Shown: in pieces, positions 27,334 to 35,785 of the stretch
Numbering within the stretch: position 1 is the stretch's first letter
Layout of the letters: each line of letters opens with the position of its first letter
Made by a program: the position numbers and the translations under genes
The notes under the pieces: model-generated
What the model saw: only the letters and a program-made list of their open reading frames with translations
The model's database searches: none
What the model was told of the DNA's origin: nothing
Source of the DNA: Prevotellaceae bacterium UBA1720
GTDB taxonomy: Bacteria > Bacteroidota > Bacteroidia > Bacteroidales > Bacteroidaceae
Assembly: GCA_002317475.1 (NCBI GenBank)
Contig: DCIS01000081.1
Coordinates: 3,513-49,023 of the forward strand
Reading direction: 5' to 3'
Length of the DNA: 45,511 bases

Positions 27334-27870
27334 ATGAAAAAACTGTTTATTATGGCTGTTGCTGCACTAGCAATGGCTTCATGTGGCAGCAAGAGTGAGG
27401 CTGCACTTGACGAGGCACAGAGCGACTCTCTGAACACCGTAGTTGAAACCCTGAAGGCAGGCATTGAGACTGCTGCTCCAGTGGTAAAGGAGGCTATCGA
27501 GAACGATTCCGAACTGAAGGCATTGGTTGAGAAGGCTACAACTGGCGAGATCTCTGAGCAGGAGAAGGCTACCCTTTGGCAGAAGCTGAAGGTGATTGGC
27601 AGCAACGCCATTCTGGGCAACACCACTATCGACGCAGCTGCCAATGATGCACTGAACGAGATCAAGAGTGCTGACACAGAGGAAGTTACAGGCGCTGCTT
27701 CGGATGCTGCTGCAGCTGTAGGTGGCGAGGATGCTGCTGCTAAGGTCAACGAGGCTGTAGAGAAGGCTCAGGAAGTAAAGCAGACTGCTGAGACCGTAAA
27801 GGAGAGTGCAGAGCAGACCAAGGCTGCTGTTGATGCTGCCAAGAATGCATTGAACGCATTGAAGAAGTAA
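27334..27870 (+). CDS. Ala/Glu/Lys-rich helical lipoprotein, function unknown
   Basis: This 178-residue protein starts MKKLFIMAVAALAMASCGSK, a lipoprotein signal with the lipid Cys at about 17. The rest is almost entirely predicted amphipathic helix rich in Ala, Glu, Lys and Val, with repeated EKAQEVKQTAETVKES-type heptads near the C-terminus (about 115-178). No catalytic motif was seen. It may be a periplasmic coiled-coil structural lipoprotein of the apolipoprotein-like or Lpp-like kind. It has its own promoter and terminator, so it is monocistronic. No function is assigned. Confidence 0.8.
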   Translation: MKKLFIMAVAALAMASCGSKSEAALDEAQSDSLNTVVETLKAGIETAAPVVKEAIENDSELKALVEKATTGEISEQEKATLWQKLKVIGSNAILGNTTIDAAANDALNEIKSADTEEVTGAASDAAAAVGGEDAAAKVNEAVEKAQEVKQTAETVKESAEQTKAAVDAAKNALNALKK

Positions 27871-27900
27871 TCACACAGTACCTCAACTCAATAATTACAA

Positions 27901-27934
27901 AAATAGCAACCGAATTTTCGGCTGCTATTTTTTA
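27901..27934. terminator. Terminator between the lipoprotein gene and the HAD gene
   Basis: AAATAGCA-A-CCGAA pairs with TTCGG-C-TGCTATTT, followed by a T run on both strands. It can serve the convergent genes on each side. Confidence 0.85.
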
Positions 27935-27950
27935 TATCGCGTTTTGAAAA

Positions 27951-28595
27951 CTAAACCCAATCCAGGATTTCCGAGGGTTTTGACACCATACGGAAAGCGC
28001 CAATCTCCTTGAGATAATCCTGATCACGAAATCCCCAAAGCACAGAGATACAGGGTAGACCTGCATTTCTTGCCGTAGCCATATCAACCTCACTGTCACC
28101 CACATAGATAGCCTCTTCAGGGGTCACACCTAACTCTTTCAGCGCAAGGTTGACCATATCGGGCATGGGTTTGCGACGAACATCTTTTCGCTCACCAATA
28201 GCCACCTGGATTGTATCTTGGAAGAAAGTCTTGTACAACTCATCCACACCTGCTTGTAACTTATTGCTGACAATAGCCATCTTATAGCCACGTTGTTTCA
28301 GTTCGGTCAGCAATTCGGGGATACCGGCATAGAGTGCCGTGTGATCCTGGCAATGCTCCACATAATGTTCCTGAAAAGTCAGGAAACACTCTTCAAACTC
28401 CTCTTCTTCCGTATCAGCAGGCACGGCTTGCTCCATCAATCTGCGCACACCGTTACCCACAAACTGACGTACCTCGTCCAAAGTCCTTTCTGGCCACCCC
28501 ATACTCTTCAAGGCATGATTTGTGCTGAGCATCAAGTCGTAAAGAGTATCTGTCAGGGTACCATCAAGATCAAATATTATAGCCTTGTATTTCAT
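27951..28595 (-). CDS. HAD-superfamily phosphatase, phosphoglycolate phosphatase-like
   Basis: This 214-residue protein has the HAD motifs: FDLDGTLTDT (nucleophile Asp at about 9, acid Asp at about 11), IVSNK (motif II), a Lys/Arg region with RRKPMPD (motif III) and YVGDSEVDMATARNAGLP (motif IV). A helical cap lies at about 16-85. This is the Gph subgroup, which dephosphorylates small phosphometabolites such as 2-phosphoglycolate; the true substrate cannot be deduced. A TAATTTTG -7-like box lies about 15-25 bp upstream of its start codon. Confidence 0.9.
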   Translation of the reverse strand: MKYKAIIFDLDGTLTDTLYDLMLSTNHALKSMGWPERTLDEVRQFVGNGVRRLMEQAVPADTEEEEFEECFLTFQEHYVEHCQDHTALYAGIPELLTELKQRGYKMAIVSNKLQAGVDELYKTFFQDTIQVAIGERKDVRRKPMPDMVNLALKELGVTPEEAIYVGDSEVDMATARNAGLPCISVLWGFRDQDYLKEIGAFRMVSKPSEILDWV

Positions 28596-28677
28596 TTAGT
28601 TCATTGTTTGACGTTGCAAAATTAGCACTTTTTCCTGAATTTCATCTTACTTTGTATGAAAATTGCAAAATAATGAG

Positions 28678-28685
28678 TACCTTTG
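28678..28685 (+). promoter_or_regulatory. -7 box of the vitamin B12 operon promoter
   Basis: TACCTTTG matches the consensus. A TTTG lies 23 nt upstream, slightly longer than normal spacing. The riboswitch begins within about 10 nt downstream, as expected for the start of the leader. Confidence 0.6.
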
Positions 28686-28691
28686 CACCAG

Positions 28692-28875
28692 TTAAGCACC
28701 GTGAGGTTGTCGTAACACACATTACATAGGGTACGGATTAGGGAAGTGGGTGAGAATCCCACGCTGTCCCGCAACTGTAGAGTCCATCCCGAAAGATAGA
28801 AGCAAAGCCACTGAGAATAATCCTCTTGGGAAGGTGCTTCACGAAAGTCTCGGACAAGCCAGGAAACCTGCCGTA
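28692..28875 (+). ncRNA. Cobalamin (AdoCbl) riboswitch
   Basis: The leader contains the B12 box AAGCCAGGAAACCTGCCG (28856-28873), the core element AGTGGGTGAGAATCCCAC, the GCTGTCCCGCAACTGTA segment and the aagcacc / ggtgctt pairing (about 28694 and 28834). These are the conserved parts of cobalamin riboswitches. Cobalamin binding would shut off the downstream uptake operon. The first start codon follows about 60 nt later, so control of translation initiation or early termination is possible; no clear poly-U terminator is seen before the start codon. Confidence 0.95.
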
Positions 28876-28934
28876 CACCTACATTATATTATATTCGCGA
28901 GGACGAATGATTGTATAACTATAAATAAACATCT

Positions 28935-30395
28935 ATGAAGAGATTTTACACTCTTATTCTGGCACTTTGTGCCTTTGGTGCCGTGTCGGCACAAACAAAA
29001 ACAGTCACCTTCGAAGGTGAGTATTTCAATGCTTTGATTGACAACCCACAGTATGGTGGCAATCTTATTTACAGTGGCACCGAATACAAATGGACTGACG
29101 CAGCAACCCAGTTGAGCGGCGAAGTAGTTAAGGCAGACTGGACTGCATGGGGATATGGATATGGTTGGGACAATGGTTTTGCCATCTCAAACTATGTTAA
29201 CCCCGAGGCAACAACCTATGCAGAGCAGCTGTCAGTAGCAAAGGCTGATGGCAACTTTGCCGTAGCTTATGCCAACAACAGCACCCTGAAATTTGCTGAT
29301 GGCAAGGAACGTGAGATCGTATCAATCGACCTTTCTCCCGTAGCTTATGCATACAACAGCATGCTGAAAGCCTGTGGTGATGGATATGAATTCAATGTCA
29401 TCCTAACCTTCAACAAGGCAGACGGTAGCAAGAGCGAGAAGGTTGTTGCTCTGGCAAAGGGTGAAGATGTACAGAACGGTTTCAAGACCTATGCTTTCAA
29501 TGAAAAGGCCGTGTCAATCGTATTCACCTTTGACGGTACAGACAAGGGCAACTATGGCCTGAACACTCCCACCTATGTTGCTATTGATAACGTAGTATGC
29601 AATGAGATTGAAGAAGCTGCAGACGCAGACATTACTTTCGAAGGTGACTACTATACCAAGTTGATTGACAACCCACAGTATAACGGTGCCCTGATCTACA
29701 GCGCCGACGAATACAAGTGGACAGACGAGGCTACCTCTCTGTCATCCATCTGCGACAAGGCAGACTGGACTGCATGGGGTTATGGATATGGCTGGAACTA
29801 TGGTTGCGCTATCTCTAACTATGTAGATGCTACAGCATCATCATACGACAAGCAGTTGTCAGTGCCCGTGAGCAACGGCAGCCAGAACTTCGTTGTCGTA
29901 TGGGAAAGCGGAAGTTACATTAACTTTGCTGACGGTAAGGCTCATGTCATCAAGAGCATGCAGGTTATCAACACCTCTTATGCACTGGCCAACATCAAGA
30001 AAGCATGTGGAGACGGTTACTTCTTCAAGGTTGTTGCAACAGGTTACAATGGTGAAACAAAGACTGGTGAAATAGACATCAATCTGGCTGAGGGTGAAAA
30101 CGTTATTGAAAACTGGACAAACATCGACCTGAGTTCACTGGGTGCTGTTACCAAGGTTGTGTTCACATTCGACGGTTCAGACCAGGGTGCATACGGTCTA
30201 CAGACTCCCAAGTATTTCGCATTCGACAACATCAAGTTGGGTGAAACCGTAGACGCCATCTTTGCCGTTTCTAACGAGGAGGCAAGTATTGAGGCAATCT
30301 ACACCATGGATGGCAAGAAAGTCAGCACTCCCGTCAAGGGCGTAAACATCATCCGCATGTCTAATGGCACTTCCAAGAAAGTGTTCATTAAGTAA
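28935..30395 (+). CDS. BtuH-like cobalamin-binding protein: two DUF4465 domains and a T9SS sorting domain
   Basis: This 486-residue protein has a non-lipoprotein signal peptide (MKRFYTLILALCAFGAVSAQ). Two DUF4465-type repeats follow (about 20-230 and 232-440), each opening TFEGEYFNALIDNPQYGG or TFEGDYYTKLIDNPQYNG and sharing KWTD, DWTAWGYGYGW and AISNYV. The C-terminal about 50 residues (EAIYTMDGKKVSTPVKGVNIIRM...KKVFIK) form a T9SS sorting domain. From memory, DUF4465 proteins in Bacteroides B12 loci (BtuH) bind cobalamin at the cell surface as lipoproteins. Here the surface route appears to be T9SS. It is first after the cobalamin riboswitch and its stop overlaps the next start by 1 bp (TAATG). 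Binding of cobalamin is inferred, not shown. Confidence 0.85.
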   Translation: MKRFYTLILALCAFGAVSAQTKTVTFEGEYFNALIDNPQYGGNLIYSGTEYKWTDAATQLSGEVVKADWTAWGYGYGWDNGFAISNYVNPEATTYAEQLSVAKADGNFAVAYANNSTLKFADGKEREIVSIDLSPVAYAYNSMLKACGDGYEFNVILTFNKADGSKSEKVVALAKGEDVQNGFKTYAFNEKAVSIVFTFDGTDKGNYGLNTPTYVAIDNVVCNEIEEAADADITFEGDYYTKLIDNPQYNGALIYSADEYKWTDEATSLSSICDKADWTAWGYGYGWNYGCAISNYVDATASSYDKQLSVPVSNGSQNFVVVWESGSYINFADGKAHVIKSMQVINTSYALANIKKACGDGYFFKVVATGYNGETKTGEIDINLAEGENVIENWTNIDLSSLGAVTKVVFTFDGSDQGAYGLQTPKYFAFDNIKLGETVDAIFAVSNEEASIEAIYTMDGKKVSTPVKGVNIIRMSNGTSKKVFIK

Positions 30396-32443
30396 TGACT
30401 AAAACAAGATACATACATAGATTCATGCTGCTAATGGCCACTGTGCTGTTAGCAGCATGTTCTGATTTGGGTGACCTTGCACGCGAGAAAGAGCAGCAGG
30501 GGAACCTCATACCTACACCGACCAAGAATGGTGTTCTGATTCTCTGTGAAGGCAACTTCAACAGTGGCAACTCAAGCCTTTCATTCTATAACCCAGAGAC
30601 AAAAACCGTTGAGAACGGTGTATTCAGTCGTGCCAACAGTCGCAAACTGGGCGATACAGGACAAAGCATCCTCGTTGACAGCAACCATGTGTACATAGCT
30701 ATGGAAAACTCAGGAATCGTCTGGGGCCTTAACACCAGCGATTTCAAGGTCTGCGGACAGTTGACTGCTACGTCAGACACCAAGATTATCAACCCTCGCT
30801 ATGTACACATCGTTTCTGAGGAAAAAGCCTACGTGACGGATCTCTATTCGGAGTATATCAACATCTTCAATCCCAAGACATTCCAATACCTTGGTGCTAT
30901 TGATGTAAGCCAAGTCAAGAACAACGGTTATTGCAGCACCGAAGAAATGGTGCAATGGCACGATGAGATCTTCGTGAACTGTTGGTCTTACAGCAACAAG
31001 ATTCTCGTCATTGACACACAAACGGATGCCATCAAGGATGTTATCACCCTGGACAGTTGGCAACCCAAATGTCTGCGTATGGACAAATACGGAAAACTAT
31101 GGGTGATCACCGATGGAGGCTACATCACCGAGGAAGCTTCGTACGGTGATGCCATCCCTACTCTGTACCGCATTGATGCCAAGACGCGAAAGGTGGAATG
31201 GAAATACCCTTTGCCTACGAGCGAAGCCAACAGTCAGTTGGCTATGAACAAGGCTGCAGACACGCTTTACGTGATGAACAACGACGTATATCGTATCGGT
31301 GTGTTGGACGAATTCTGGCCAAGCCAACCATTCTGCTATGCACCAGTGGACAATGATGGCAAACGACACAAACTGTACGGAATGGATGTCAACCCCGTCA
31401 ACAGCGAACTTTATGTAGCAGATGCCGTTGATTACCGACAGTCTGGTGTGGTATATCGTTACAACAGTCAGGGCGAGCAACTGGACCAATTCCGTGTCGG
31501 ACTACTCCCCAACCACTTTGCTTTCTTTGATGGTGAAGCAGAGATTCCAGAGCAAGCAAATGAGGACAAGACACTTGAACAACGCATGCACGATGCCCTG
31601 GTAGATACCGTCTTTGAGTATATGCCAGCCCCAGGCCATCAAGTTAATGGATACAAGGTAGTAGGAGATTTCATTCATGATGGGGCCTCAATGCAGGAGG
31701 CTTGTGACAGCGTTATGATGCACTGGCGCAAGACGTGGATGGTCAGTCTCGGTGCTCAAGGCGGCTATGTCGTTGCAGGTTTCAAACACAATGTAGTCAA
31801 CAGTCACGGCGACTATGACCTCACCATCAAGGGCAATCCCTACAGTTACCAGTCCGAACCAGGTATCATCTGGGTCAGCATGGACGAGAATGGTGATGGT
31901 CTGCCAAACGACCCTTGGTACGAACTTAAAGGAAGCGAATATGGCACCGAGAACGAGACCCTAAACTACGCCATTACTTATTATAAGCCTACTGGGCCTC
32001 ATCAGGACATCCATTGGATAGACAATCAGGGTGGAGAGGGCGTTGTACCACGGTTGAACGAGTGGAACAACAAGGACAGTTACTGGCAGGACTGGGTACC
32101 TACAGAGAAGGATGCTGAGGGTCGCGAATACCGCACATATTATGGTTCACGACTCAAAGACACCCACACCTACGAGAACGGCTATACCATGGAGCCTCCT
32201 TTTGCTTGGGGCTATGCCGATAATGATGGTAGCGACTATTTCCGTCTCAAAACTGCTATTATCACTACAGCCATGGGGCATTACAAGATCAGCAATGCAG
32301 TAACTGCAGACGGACAGCCTGCCAACCTCCCCTATATCAATTTCGTCAAAGTACAGACAGCTCAGACGGGATGGTCGCCCAACCTAGGCGACATTTCCAC
32401 CGAAGTCTATGGCATCTGGGACACACACATGCTCATGAAATAG
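30395..32443 (+). CDS. btuG: BtuG-like cobalamin-capture lipoprotein fused to a second surface domain
   Basis: This 682-residue protein has a lipoprotein signal with lipobox LAAC (lipid Cys at about 22). Residues about 40-375 form a YncE-like seven-bladed beta-propeller (GVLILCEGNFNSGNSSLSFY, VTDLYSEYINIFNP, LWVITDGGY, LYVADAVDYRQSG), as in the BtuG proteins that hold cobalamin on top of BtuB. Normal BtuG proteins end after the propeller. Here about 300 further residues follow (about 385-682), with GYVVAGFKHNVVNSHGDYDLTIKG, WVSMDENGDGLPNDPWYELKGSEYG (a Ca-binding-like DxNGDG loop) and a final beta-rich region. That region matches a family I recall as separate surface proteins beside Bacteroides B12 loci. 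Translation is coupled to the upstream gene by overlapping stop and start codons. Confidence 0.88.
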   Translation: MTKTRYIHRFMLLMATVLLAACSDLGDLAREKEQQGNLIPTPTKNGVLILCEGNFNSGNSSLSFYNPETKTVENGVFSRANSRKLGDTGQSILVDSNHVYIAMENSGIVWGLNTSDFKVCGQLTATSDTKIINPRYVHIVSEEKAYVTDLYSEYINIFNPKTFQYLGAIDVSQVKNNGYCSTEEMVQWHDEIFVNCWSYSNKILVIDTQTDAIKDVITLDSWQPKCLRMDKYGKLWVITDGGYITEEASYGDAIPTLYRIDAKTRKVEWKYPLPTSEANSQLAMNKAADTLYVMNNDVYRIGVLDEFWPSQPFCYAPVDNDGKRHKLYGMDVNPVNSELYVADAVDYRQSGVVYRYNSQGEQLDQFRVGLLPNHFAFFDGEAEIPEQANEDKTLEQRMHDALVDTVFEYMPAPGHQVNGYKVVGDFIHDGASMQEACDSVMMHWRKTWMVSLGAQGGYVVAGFKHNVVNSHGDYDLTIKGNPYSYQSEPGIIWVSMDENGDGLPNDPWYELKGSEYGTENETLNYAITYYKPTGPHQDIHWIDNQGGEGVVPRLNEWNNKDSYWQDWVPTEKDAEGREYRTYYGSRLKDTHTYENGYTMEPPFAWGYADNDGSDYFRLKTAIITTAMGHYKISNAVTADGQPANLPYINFVKVQTAQTGWSPNLGDISTEVYGIWDTHMLMK

Positions 32444-32461
32444 CCCCGCATTACGTTTTAC

Positions 32462-34525
32462 ATGAAACAAAGCACCATCATCTCCTGTCTTCTGCATAGA
32501 TGGACATCAGTCCTCTTCCTACTCATGACATTTTTCGTCACGAGCAGTCTTATCCATGCCCAGGAGAACTCGACTACAGTAGGATTACAGTTACATGAGG
32601 TTGAAGTGCTGGCCAAAAGAAAACTCATAGATACCGGTATTGAGAAAACTACCATTGACACTACCCTACTCCACGAGCATCTATCCATGTCAATGGCTGA
32701 CATCCTGACCAAAAATTCAACCGTTTTTGTAAAAAGTTATGGTCGCGCCACCGAGAGCACAGCAGAATTTCGTGGCACTTCTCCTAGCCACACACAGGTA
32801 CTCTGGAACGGTATGCGCATCAATTCTCCTATGCTTGGCACAGTAGACTTCTCTTACATCCCAGGTTATTTCATCGACGAGGCCACTTTGCTGCATGGTG
32901 CTTCCAGTATCAATGTCACAGGCGGTGGATTGGGTGGAAGTATTTCGCTCACTTCGCAGGCAACAACACGTCCCGGTCATGAATTGCAGTACATACAGGG
33001 AATTGGGTCATTCCACACCTTCGACCAGTTTTTACGCTACGCCTTCAGCAACCAACACTGGAGCACCACCACACGTCTCAGCTATGGCCATTCCAAGAAC
33101 GACTTCCGCTATACCAATTATGACAAGAAGGTTGACCAACGAGACGAGAATGGAACGCTAATCAATAGCTACCATCCCAAAGAAACAAACAAAAGTGGAT
33201 ATTTCGACGATGTCAATTTTCTTGAGGATGTCACCTATCATTGCTTGAATGGAGACAAACTTAATGCTTCCCTTTGGATGGCACACAGCCTCAGAGGGCT
33301 ACCATTCCTTTCTGTCGATTACAAGGATGGCACAGACTTCACAAACGAGCACGAACAGAACACTTTGCGTTCCGTCATTCAGTGGCAACATTGGGGAAAA
33401 CATTGGAAACGCGAACTGAGTATGGGTTACGGTCAGCAACACACGGACTATGATTACACCCTTCACCGGGGAGATACCGAAACAAACATTACCAAAAGTA
33501 ACAGTCGCAGTCAGACGGGACACCTCAAGGCTCACTGGACGTATTTCCATGGTAGCAATTTCTCTGCCGAGATTTGTGCAGAAGGTTATTACCAGCACGT
33601 ACAGAGCGAGGATCACAGCCCATATCACATTGGAGAGAATTACCGGAAAGGCCGTTTTGAAGAAAGTCTGAGCACCTCGCTTCGTTGGCGTCCACTGGAC
33701 ATCTTTAGTTTGGGTGGTGTAATTCGTGAGGAGGTATACGGCAAGGATATCGTATCTCCCATTCCCGCTCTCTTTGCCGATGTGGTACTCTACCGTCCAT
33801 GGAACCTCGTACTGAAAGCCTCATTTGCCCGCAATTATCGCTATCCCAGCATGGACGACCTATATTTCCAACCTGGTGGCAATCCTGACTTGAAACCAGA
33901 AAAGGGTATCACCTATGATGGAGGCGTGGAATGGGGAATCAGACATCAATATTGGATGCTGAAGGGTAACGTCACTGCGTTCAATTCCTTCATTTCCGAT
34001 TGGATACTGTGGACACCCAACCATAAAGGTTACTGGGTACCATCGAATGTCAAGAAAGTTCACAACTACGGCATAGAGGCCTCGGCTCAAGGGGAAGTCA
34101 TGCTGTCACAGAACTGGAAAGCCACCCTTTCCGCCAATTTTGCCTACACACCCAGCATCAACCGGGGCGAGGAAATTAACAGTAACGATGCCTCCTACGG
34201 CAAACAACTATGCTACGTTCCCCTTGTTTCAAGCAACTTCCGTGCTCAGTTGCAATGGAAGCAATGGACACTAACTTACCAGTGGGTACACTATGGACGA
34301 CGCTACACCACCACCAATAACGAAATTGGTTATATCACAGGCGAACTTATCCCCTACTACACCAGCGATGTCTCTTTGGAAAGAAGCTTTAGTTGGAAAC
34401 ATTTTGATCTAAGCACAAAACTACTATGCAATAACCTCTTGGACGACGAATATCAGACCGTTCTGAGTCGTCCTTTACCTGGTCGTAACTTCGAACTATT
34501 CATCCAAATTCGTCCTCATTGGTAA
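32462..34525 (+). CDS. btuB: Vitamin B12 TonB-dependent outer-membrane receptor
   Basis: This 687-residue protein has a signal peptide (ending LIHAQE), a Ton-box-like segment near LHEVEVLAKRK, a plug domain (about 60-170; SMADILTKNSTVFVKSYGR, TESTAEFRGTSPSHTQVLWNG, ASSINVTGGGLGGSISL) and a 22-strand-type barrel with a terminal aromatic residue (IQIRPHW). The size fits BtuB rather than a SusC-type receptor, since there is no N-terminal carboxypeptidase-like domain. Its position after a B12 riboswitch and the BtuG-like gene and before BtuF/BtuC supports cobalamin transport, powered by TonB. It starts 18 bp after the btuG stop. Confidence 0.93.
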   Translation: MKQSTIISCLLHRWTSVLFLLMTFFVTSSLIHAQENSTTVGLQLHEVEVLAKRKLIDTGIEKTTIDTTLLHEHLSMSMADILTKNSTVFVKSYGRATESTAEFRGTSPSHTQVLWNGMRINSPMLGTVDFSYIPGYFIDEATLLHGASSINVTGGGLGGSISLTSQATTRPGHELQYIQGIGSFHTFDQFLRYAFSNQHWSTTTRLSYGHSKNDFRYTNYDKKVDQRDENGTLINSYHPKETNKSGYFDDVNFLEDVTYHCLNGDKLNASLWMAHSLRGLPFLSVDYKDGTDFTNEHEQNTLRSVIQWQHWGKHWKRELSMGYGQQHTDYDYTLHRGDTETNITKSNSRSQTGHLKAHWTYFHGSNFSAEICAEGYYQHVQSEDHSPYHIGENYRKGRFEESLSTSLRWRPLDIFSLGGVIREEVYGKDIVSPIPALFADVVLYRPWNLVLKASFARNYRYPSMDDLYFQPGGNPDLKPEKGITYDGGVEWGIRHQYWMLKGNVTAFNSFISDWILWTPNHKGYWVPSNVKKVHNYGIEASAQGEVMLSQNWKATLSANFAYTPSINRGEEINSNDASYGKQLCYVPLVSSNFRAQLQWKQWTLTYQWVHYGRRYTTTNNEIGYITGELIPYYTSDVSLERSFSWKHFDLSTKLLCNNLLDDEYQTVLSRPLPGRNFELFIQIRPHW

Positions 34526-34585
34526 GATCCTCCAAATGTCGGAATGATTGGAACTTTATCATCCACATCACACAAACGTAGAAAC

Positions 34586-35701
34586 ATGAAATTAAGTAAT
34601 ATTTTCTGCATCCTCTTCCTGGTCATCTTTGCTTCTTGTACCAACACCTCGTCATCAACCTCCGATGGCGACACACTCTCTATCCGTTATGCCCACAACC
34701 TCTTGATGGTGCAATATGCTGATGGCATTGACGTGCAGTTGCGCAATCCCTGGGATACCACACAGACACTGCATCGATATTGGTTAACAGAGACAGAGAC
34801 TTCTGGTCCCTTCCCCAATAGTACCCTTGTTCACATCCCTTTGCAAAGTGTAGGTGTATTCACAGCTGTTCATTGCTCGCTCATTGAGGAACTGGGATGT
34901 CTCAATGCCATCTCTGGTGTCTGCGAACCCGAATACATCCATAATCAGCAGATCCACAATCGCCTGAAGGAGGGAACGATTACAGACTTAGGTAGTGGAC
35001 TGAATCCTAATCTCGAACGCATCATGCAGGTGATGCCCGATGCTGTGATGCCATCTCCATTCCAGGACAATGGAGGTTATGGTCGGCTGGAGAGCATCGG
35101 CATCCCTATCATCGAATGTGCCGACTATATGGAGGTTTCACCCCTTGCCCGTGCCGAATGGATGAAGTTCTATGGTCTGCTGTTTGGTGTGGGTGACCGT
35201 GCAGACAGTCTTTTCGCTGAAGTAGAGAAGGCATATCTCACAGAGAAGCAGATTGCCAGCACCACGTCATCTCGTCCCCGACTGATGGTCGATCGTCCCT
35301 ACAGTGGTACTTGGTACACCCCAGGTGGGCAGAGCACCATGGGTATCCTCTATCACGATGCCGGTGCCGACTATCTTTGGAGCGACACTCCCGAAAGCGG
35401 TTCTTTAGCCCTTTCTCCCGAACGTATCCTTGAGCGTGCCATTGATGCTGACATTTGGTTAATCAAATACAATCAGGATACTGACATGACCTATGCCCAA
35501 CTCCTCTCCGACCATCCCATATCAAGTGAGTTCAAGGCTTTCCGCGAACATAATGTTTTTGTCTGCAATACGAATGTAATTCCTTTCTACGAGGAGACTC
35601 CATTCCATCCTGAGCGACTTTTAGGCGAATTATTGCAGATTTTTCACCCAGAACTTTCTATTTTCGTAAATAATTCCTATTTTTGCAAACTAAAGGAATA
35701 A
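34586..35701 (+). CDS. btuF: Cobalamin ABC transporter substrate-binding lipoprotein
   Basis: The chosen start (ATG at 34586) gives a 371-residue protein with lipoprotein signal MKLSNIFCILFLVIFASC; a frame starting 14 codons earlier would put a charged extension before this signal. The body has the two-lobed FecB/BtuF fold (PF01497): LVHIPLQSVGVFTAVHCSLIEELGCL-type first lobe with YIHNQQIHNRLKEGTITDLGSGLNPNLERI, a long linker helix, then RPRLMVDRPYSGTWYTPGG and the C-terminal lobe. It should bind cobalamin in the periplasm and deliver it to BtuC/BtuD. It lies between the btuB and btuC genes. Confidence 0.9.
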   Translation: MKLSNIFCILFLVIFASCTNTSSSTSDGDTLSIRYAHNLLMVQYADGIDVQLRNPWDTTQTLHRYWLTETETSGPFPNSTLVHIPLQSVGVFTAVHCSLIEELGCLNAISGVCEPEYIHNQQIHNRLKEGTITDLGSGLNPNLERIMQVMPDAVMPSPFQDNGGYGRLESIGIPIIECADYMEVSPLARAEWMKFYGLLFGVGDRADSLFAEVEKAYLTEKQIASTTSSRPRLMVDRPYSGTWYTPGGQSTMGILYHDAGADYLWSDTPESGSLALSPERILERAIDADIWLIKYNQDTDMTYAQLLSDHPISSEFKAFREHNVFVCNTNVIPFYEETPFHPERLLGELLQIFHPELSIFVNNSYFCKLKE

Positions 35702-35785
35702 TCCATGCTCTGCAGAAGAGGGAAAAGTCACCCTCTTTCCAAGATAGCAGATATTACCATGAAGGCCATCTCGCCTCAATAGAAA

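Noticed and set aside
34544..34585. Earlier start of btuF
   Set aside because: It would place charged residues before the clear lipoprotein signal MKLSNIFCILFLVIFASC.
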